From: an uncultured Alistipes sp.
Lineage (GTDB): Bacteria > Bacteroidota > Bacteroidia > Bacteroidales > Rikenellaceae
NCBI GenBank assembly: GCA_958449275.1
Contig: CAUDHE010000014.1
Location: 1 to 35,633, forward strand
Direction of reading: 5' to 3'
Length of the DNA: 35,633 bases
Every line of letters starts with the position of its first letter. Position 1 is the stretch's first letter. This document shows, piece by piece, positions 31,983 to 35,633 of the stretch. The notes under the pieces are model-generated. The model was not told the DNA's origin. It made no database searches and worked only from the letters and a program-made list of their open reading frames with translations. The position numbers were made by a program, and so were the translations under genes.

Positions 31983-33398
31983 TTAAAATTTACCGTCCTT
32001 GTTCGCTTCATCGAGCGATTGGTACAAGGCTGTCGGATACTTGCCGTTGAAACAAGCCAGACACAAGTCGGTACGCGACTCGGCGGCTGCGAACAACGCC
32101 TTTTCCGATATGAACGCCAACGAGTCGGCGCCTATCGTGCTGCGCACCTCCTCGGTGTTCTTGTGTGCGCACATCAACTCGTCATAAGTCGATATGTCCA
32201 CTCCGTAGAAACACGGGTGAGTGATCGGAGGACTCGCTATGCGTACGTGAACGGCCTCGGCACCTGCTTCGCGCAACATGTCCACGATGCGTTTCGAGGT
32301 AGTGCCGCGCACTATCGAGTCGTCGATAAGCGCTACCTTTTTGCCTTTCACAATGCTTTTTACGGCCGACAGTTTCATCTTGACACCCTGCTCGCGCAAT
32401 GCTTGCGAGGGCTGGATGAACGTGCGGCCCACGTATTTGTTCTTTATGAGCCCCATCTCGTAAGGCAATCCGCCCGCCTCGGCATAACCCATCGCCGCGC
32501 TGAGACTCGAATCGGGAACTCCGATAACGATATCTGCGTCGGCGGGAGCCTCATGCCATAACAGCCGTCCCGATTCCTTGCGGAATGCGTGTACGTTGCA
32601 ACCTTCGATGTCGCTGTCGGGACGCGCGAAGTAGATATACTCCATTGCGCACATCTTGCATCGCTTATATTGCGAGTAGTCGTTGGAGCGTATGCCGTGA
32701 CGATCGAGCGAGACGATCTCGCCGGGTTCGATGTCGCGGACGAATTCCGCGCCTATGACGTCGAATGCGCAGGTCTCGCTGCTCACAATCCATCCGCCGT
32801 TCAGACGCCCGAGCGACAAGGGACGCAGCCCGTACTTGTCGCGGCAGGCGTAGAGACGGTTGGATGTCATTATGATGAAAGCGAATGCGCCCTCGATCAT
32901 GTTCAACGCCTCTTTTATGGCGTCGATGCGTTGCGATTCCACTGTGCCCTTCTTGATGAGGTGCGCCAGAATCTCGCTGTCCGAGGTGGAATGGAACAGA
33001 CTACCCTTCTCTTCGAGGAAGCGCCTGAGTTGGTGCGAATTGACAATATTGCCGTTGTGCGCCAAGGCGAAGTCGCCCGTATAGTGGTGAAAAACGAACG
33101 GTTGCACGTTGTTTATTCCTCCTCCGCCTGCCGTGGAGTACCGTACGTGGCCTATGGCGGTGGATCCTGCGAGCGACGCGAGTTTTTCCTGCGTGAAAAC
33201 CTCGCTCACCAATCCCAGCCCCTTTACGTGATACAACTTGCCGTCGTCGAAAGTCGCTATGCCGCAACCCTCCTGCCCGCGGTGTTGCAGATTGTGCAGC
33301 CCGTAGTATGCGAGAGACGCGGCATCAGATACTCCGAACACCCCGAACACTCCGCACTCCTCGTGCAGTTCGTCGAAAATCGCCGATGAATCCGTCAT
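31983..33398 (-). CDS. purF: Amidophosphoribosyltransferase, Fe-S type
   Basis: The 471-residue enzyme commits PRPP to purines by replacing pyrophosphate with an amine from glutamine. The class II amidotransferase nucleophile is Cys15 (HEECGVFGVFG), so a 14-residue propeptide must be removed. The PRPP loop is VALIDDSIVRGTTSKR. Four cysteines, Cys250 (MCAMEYIYFARP), Cys396 (HPCFYGVDIS), Cys446 and Cys449 (CLACFNGKYP), sit where the B. subtilis enzyme binds a 4Fe-4S cluster. The enzyme is thus the oxygen-sensitive type rather than the cluster-free E. coli type. It lies 14 bp after purC. Confidence 0.96.
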   Translation of the reverse strand: MTDSSAIFDELHEECGVFGVFGVSDAASLAYYGLHNLQHRGQEGCGIATFDDGKLYHVKGLGLVSEVFTQEKLASLAGSTAIGHVRYSTAGGGGINNVQPFVFHHYTGDFALAHNGNIVNSHQLRRFLEEKGSLFHSTSDSEILAHLIKKGTVESQRIDAIKEALNMIEGAFAFIIMTSNRLYACRDKYGLRPLSLGRLNGGWIVSSETCAFDVIGAEFVRDIEPGEIVSLDRHGIRSNDYSQYKRCKMCAMEYIYFARPDSDIEGCNVHAFRKESGRLLWHEAPADADIVIGVPDSSLSAAMGYAEAGGLPYEMGLIKNKYVGRTFIQPSQALREQGVKMKLSAVKSIVKGKKVALIDDSIVRGTTSKRIVDMLREAGAEAVHVRIASPPITHPCFYGVDISTYDELMCAHKNTEEVRSTIGADSLAFISEKALFAAAESRTDLCLACFNGKYPTALYQSLDEANKDGKF

Positions 33399-33412
33399 TC
33401 CGTTATCGGTTC

Positions 33413-34141
33413 TTATTTGTTATCTTCCTGCTCCAGCTTCGAGAGGCGTGCGTAGATCTCCTCGTATGCCTCGATTACATGGCCGAGGTCGCGACGGAAA
33501 CGGTCCTTGTCGAGTTTCTCGTTGGTCTTGCTGTCCCACAGACGGCAAGTGTCGGGACTTACCTCGTCGGCCAGAACGATCTTGCCGTCGGCGGTGCGGC
33601 CGAACTCGATCTTGAAATCGACCAGCGTGATGCCCATTCTGGCGAAGAGTCCCTGCAATACCTCGTTGACTTTGGCAGTCATGGCGTATATCTGATCCAA
33701 TTCCTCATAGGTCACGGCACCCAATGCCACGGCGTGGTGGTCGTTGATGAGAGGATCGCCCAGCTCGTCGTCCTTGTAGCAGATGTCATATATGACGTTC
33801 GACGGCTTGGTGCCTTCCTCGATGCCGAGACGCTTGGCCATCGAGCCTGCGATGATGTTGCGCACGATAACCTCCAGTGGTATGATGCTGACACGCTTGC
33901 AGAGCTGGTCGCGATCGTTGATAGTCTCGATATAGTGGGTCTCTACGCCTGCATCGTGCAGATATTTGAAGATGATGGTCGAGATCTTGTTGTTCAGCAT
34001 ACCCTTGTTGGCGATGGTCGCTTTCTTGAGGTTGTTGAAAGCCGTCGCGGCATCCTTGTAGTGGATGACGATGAGTTCGGGATCGTCGGTGAGGAAGACC
34101 TGCTTGGCCTTGCCTTCGTAAAGCATTTCAAGCTGTTTCAT
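33413..34141 (-). CDS. purC: SAICAR synthetase
   Basis: The 242-residue PurC joins CAIR with aspartate using ATP. It shows LYEGKAKQVF at the start, ATIANKGMLNNKIS, the conserved IPLEVIVRNIIAGSMAKR and the signature LVDFKIEFGR...VLADEVSPDTCRLWD. It is complete and of normal length, 33 bp after the secreted hydrolase gene. Confidence 0.96.
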   Translation of the reverse strand: MKQLEMLYEGKAKQVFLTDDPELIVIHYKDAATAFNNLKKATIANKGMLNNKISTIIFKYLHDAGVETHYIETINDRDQLCKRVSIIPLEVIVRNIIAGSMAKRLGIEEGTKPSNVIYDICYKDDELGDPLINDHHAVALGAVTYEELDQIYAMTAKVNEVLQGLFARMGITLVDFKIEFGRTADGKIVLADEVSPDTCRLWDSKTNEKLDKDRFRRDLGHVIEAYEEIYARLSKLEQEDNK

Positions 34142-34174
34142 TGTTCTTGATGTTTGGAATTATACGTTTTTCGT

Positions 34175-35155
34175 CTATTTCAGATTAAAGTCCACCAATA
34201 CAGGCAGGTGATCCGACGGATGGTGGAATCCCGTGCTTTTATCGCGTACGGGGTTGCGGGTGTAGTCGTCCGTCACCACGTGGGCGTCGGTTATGCGCTT
34301 GTAGAGCTTCGGCGTGCAATACACGAAGTCTATGCGCGATTTTCCGTAGGTGGTGGAATGGAACTCTCCCGCGAAACGGTCGCCTATTATATCTATGTAA
34401 GGTGTGTTGCGCAGAATGTAGTCGTGCACCATGAGCCGAGGATCGCCGTCGTCGTACTTGTAGAAATGATTGTCTTTGGGCGATTGCGAATTGAAGTCGC
34501 CCATCATCATCCAATACTCCTTGGCGGCTTTGGGTTCGGCGAGGACGGTATGATTGCAGATATATTCGATCTCCATGCGACGGTATTTGTGGCCGCCGTT
34601 TTCGGCTTTGCTCGCCTCGCGGTTCTCGGCGCGGTAGGCGTAAGCCTGCGGCCATGTGTGGAGCGTGACGATATTCACCTTTTTGCCGCCTACGTTTATG
34701 GCTGCACGACAGGCCCCGTGCGTTACTACGCTGTCGGGTTCTTCGCCCACGATGTCGAGAATCTTTTCGATCGGATACTTCGATGTTATGACTTGGGGAT
34801 AGTTGTCGCGATGGCCGCTTTTCGTCCAATATTTATGGCCGTAACGTGCCGCGAGTTCGCCCCAGTTGTCGGTCAGATAACGATCGTCCGCCTTACGGGC
34901 CTTTGAGGTTCCGTCCTCGTAAATGGTCTGAGCCTCGCACCATACGCAGACATCGGGATCGTATTTTTTGACCCATTCGACGAAGTTGTCGTAATTGTTC
35001 GGCTGGTCCGACCACATTCCGTTTTGTATATTCCAATAAAGCAGCCGCATATTGTTGTCGCGTTTGCTTGCGCCGCACACGGCGGCAATCGCTGCGAGTG
35101 CAGCGATCATCGTCGTTTGGCGTATCGTCCTTAATATTTTGTACCTCGAAATCAT
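34175..35155 (-). CDS. Secreted endonuclease/exonuclease/phosphatase-family hydrolase
   Basis: The 326-residue protein has an N-terminal hydrophobic segment (about 14-28, TTMIAALAAIAAVCGAS) that looks like a signal peptide. An EEP fold follows with all key motifs: LLYWNIQNG (Asn), CVWCEAQT (Glu), VTLHTW (His), MMGDFNSQS (Asp/Asn) and the terminal HHPSDHLPVLVDF (Asp-His pair). EEP proteins are metal-dependent phosphodiesterases or phosphomonoesterases acting on nucleic acids, lipids or sugar phosphates; the substrate here is not readable. Its ATG overlaps the purL stop (ATGA) and it is followed by purC 33 bp on, so it is an embedded member of the purine operon despite its likely location outside the cytoplasm. 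Confidence 0.85.
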   Translation of the reverse strand: MISRYKILRTIRQTTMIAALAAIAAVCGASKRDNNMRLLYWNIQNGMWSDQPNNYDNFVEWVKKYDPDVCVWCEAQTIYEDGTSKARKADDRYLTDNWGELAARYGHKYWTKSGHRDNYPQVITSKYPIEKILDIVGEEPDSVVTHGACRAAINVGGKKVNIVTLHTWPQAYAYRAENREASKAENGGHKYRRMEIEYICNHTVLAEPKAAKEYWMMMGDFNSQSPKDNHFYKYDDGDPRLMVHDYILRNTPYIDIIGDRFAGEFHSTTYGKSRIDFVYCTPKLYKRITDAHVVTDDYTRNPVRDKSTGFHHPSDHLPVLVDFNLK

Positions 35156-35633
35156 TTTTTCTTGAAGTAGTTTACTGCGTTGGCGAATATGTTCTGCACT
35201 TTGTTGCCGTCGATGTTCTTGAACAGATTTTCCTCGTAACGTTCCGTGTGTCCCATTTTACCGAGTATCTGACCGTTGCGGCTGATTATGCCCTCTATTG
35301 CGAAGCTCGAACCGTTGGGGTTGTGCGGTGCGCAAAGCGTTGCCTCGCCGTCGGGGTCGACATACTGGAAAGCCACCTGACCGTTGCGGAACAGCTCCTC
35401 GGCCATCTCGTCGCTGACGACGAATTTGCCTTCGCCGTGACTTACCGCTATCGAGTGTTGCTCGCCGAGTTCGAACGACGAGAGCCAAGGCGAATTGGTC
35501 GTGGCCACGCGAGTGGTTACGATCTGCGATATGTGACGGTTTATGTCATTGCGGAACAGCGTTGGCGACTCTTTCACGACTTGTCCCAGACGTCCGTAAG
35601 GCAGAAGTCCCGATTTCACGAGGGCTTGGAAGC
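35152..35633 (-). CDS. purL: Phosphoribosylformylglycinamidine synthase, C-terminal part (cut by window)
   Basis: The open frame enters from the right edge (FQALVKSGLLPYGRLG) and ends at 35152, giving the last 159 residues or so. It matches the C-terminal glutamine amidotransferase domain of the large single-chain PurL, with SHGEGKF, APHNPNGSSFAIEGI and the catalytic His/Glu in GKMGHTERYEENLFKNI. PurL converts FGAR to FGAM with ATP and glutamine. It is probably the first gene, or near the first, of the pur operon seen here. The promoter is outside the window. Confidence 0.93.
   Translation of the reverse strand, partial: FQALVKSGLLPYGRLGQVVKESPTLFRNDINRHISQIVTTRVATTNSPWLSSFELGEQHSIAVSHGEGKFVVSDEMAEELFRNGQVAFQYVDPDGEATLCAPHNPNGSSFAIEGIISRNGQILGKMGHTERYEENLFKNIDGNKVQNIFANAVNYFKKK

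Noticed and set aside
1..35633. CRISPR arrays, rRNA genes, intact transposases or integrases
   Set aside because: No regularly spaced direct repeats, rRNA sequence or transposase/integrase motifs were found on either strand.

Overview
The window looks like a chromosomal segment of a Bacteroidales bacterium, most like Alistipes/Rikenellaceae. This is inferred from moderately high GC core genes, promoters of the Bacteroidota type (TTTG about 20 bp before TAnnTTTG), a fimbrillin-like lipoprotein, a 6-bladed beta-propeller lipoprotein behind a NVEALA-like peptide remnant, a DUF2776 (YhiM) protein and intergenic palindromic elements. No taxonomic search was possible. Most of the window is housekeeping DNA; the accessory stretches are about 4.5-8.6 kb and 25.2-26.5 kb.

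Left part (1-10.2 kb): a WYL regulator (cut by the window edge) lies behind dnaA on the minus strand, and a phosphoglucomutase gene diverges from dnaA. Then comes an accessory patch holding a truncated HTH gene, tRNA-Arg(UCU) with its promoter and terminator, a 70-bp palindromic repeat, an AT-rich gene-poor stretch, a 40-residue peptide gene, a fimbrillin-like lipoprotein, a YhiM homologue and an intact paralogue of the truncated HTH gene. A DegP/HtrA protease gene follows on the minus strand.

Middle (10.3-20.1 kb): metK has a leader that fits a SAM-II riboswitch immediately after a good promoter. An etfB-etfA-acyl-CoA dehydrogenase operon follows, then a membrane-anchored LytTR regulator on the minus strand, then fabH-fabF-fabG for fatty acid elongation. 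Strong hairpin terminators separate these units.

Right part (20.2-35.6 kb): a plus-strand run of pyrimidine and purine genes is unusual in detail. It reads pyrF, a CPFC glutaredoxin-like gene, an in-frame GNAT-PyrE fusion, a PyrB carrying a C-terminal zinc module like that of PyrI, purT and a second GNAT. It is followed by a frameshifted, Cys-rich NVEALA-like remnant and a beta-propeller lipoprotein. Convergent to this is a long minus-strand purine operon, purL (partial)-secreted EEP hydrolase-purC-purF-purM-purN-purH-purD-folD, with very short gaps. It encodes many of the steps from PRPP to IMP plus a one-carbon folate enzyme; together with purT it gives two routes for the GAR formylation step.

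The most interesting items are the PyrB zinc tail, the metK SAM-II candidate, the GNAT-PyrE fusion, the broken NVEALA-like gene, the 40-residue peptide gene, the HTH duplication around the tRNA patch, the secreted hydrolase inside the pur operon and the paired intergenic palindromes.
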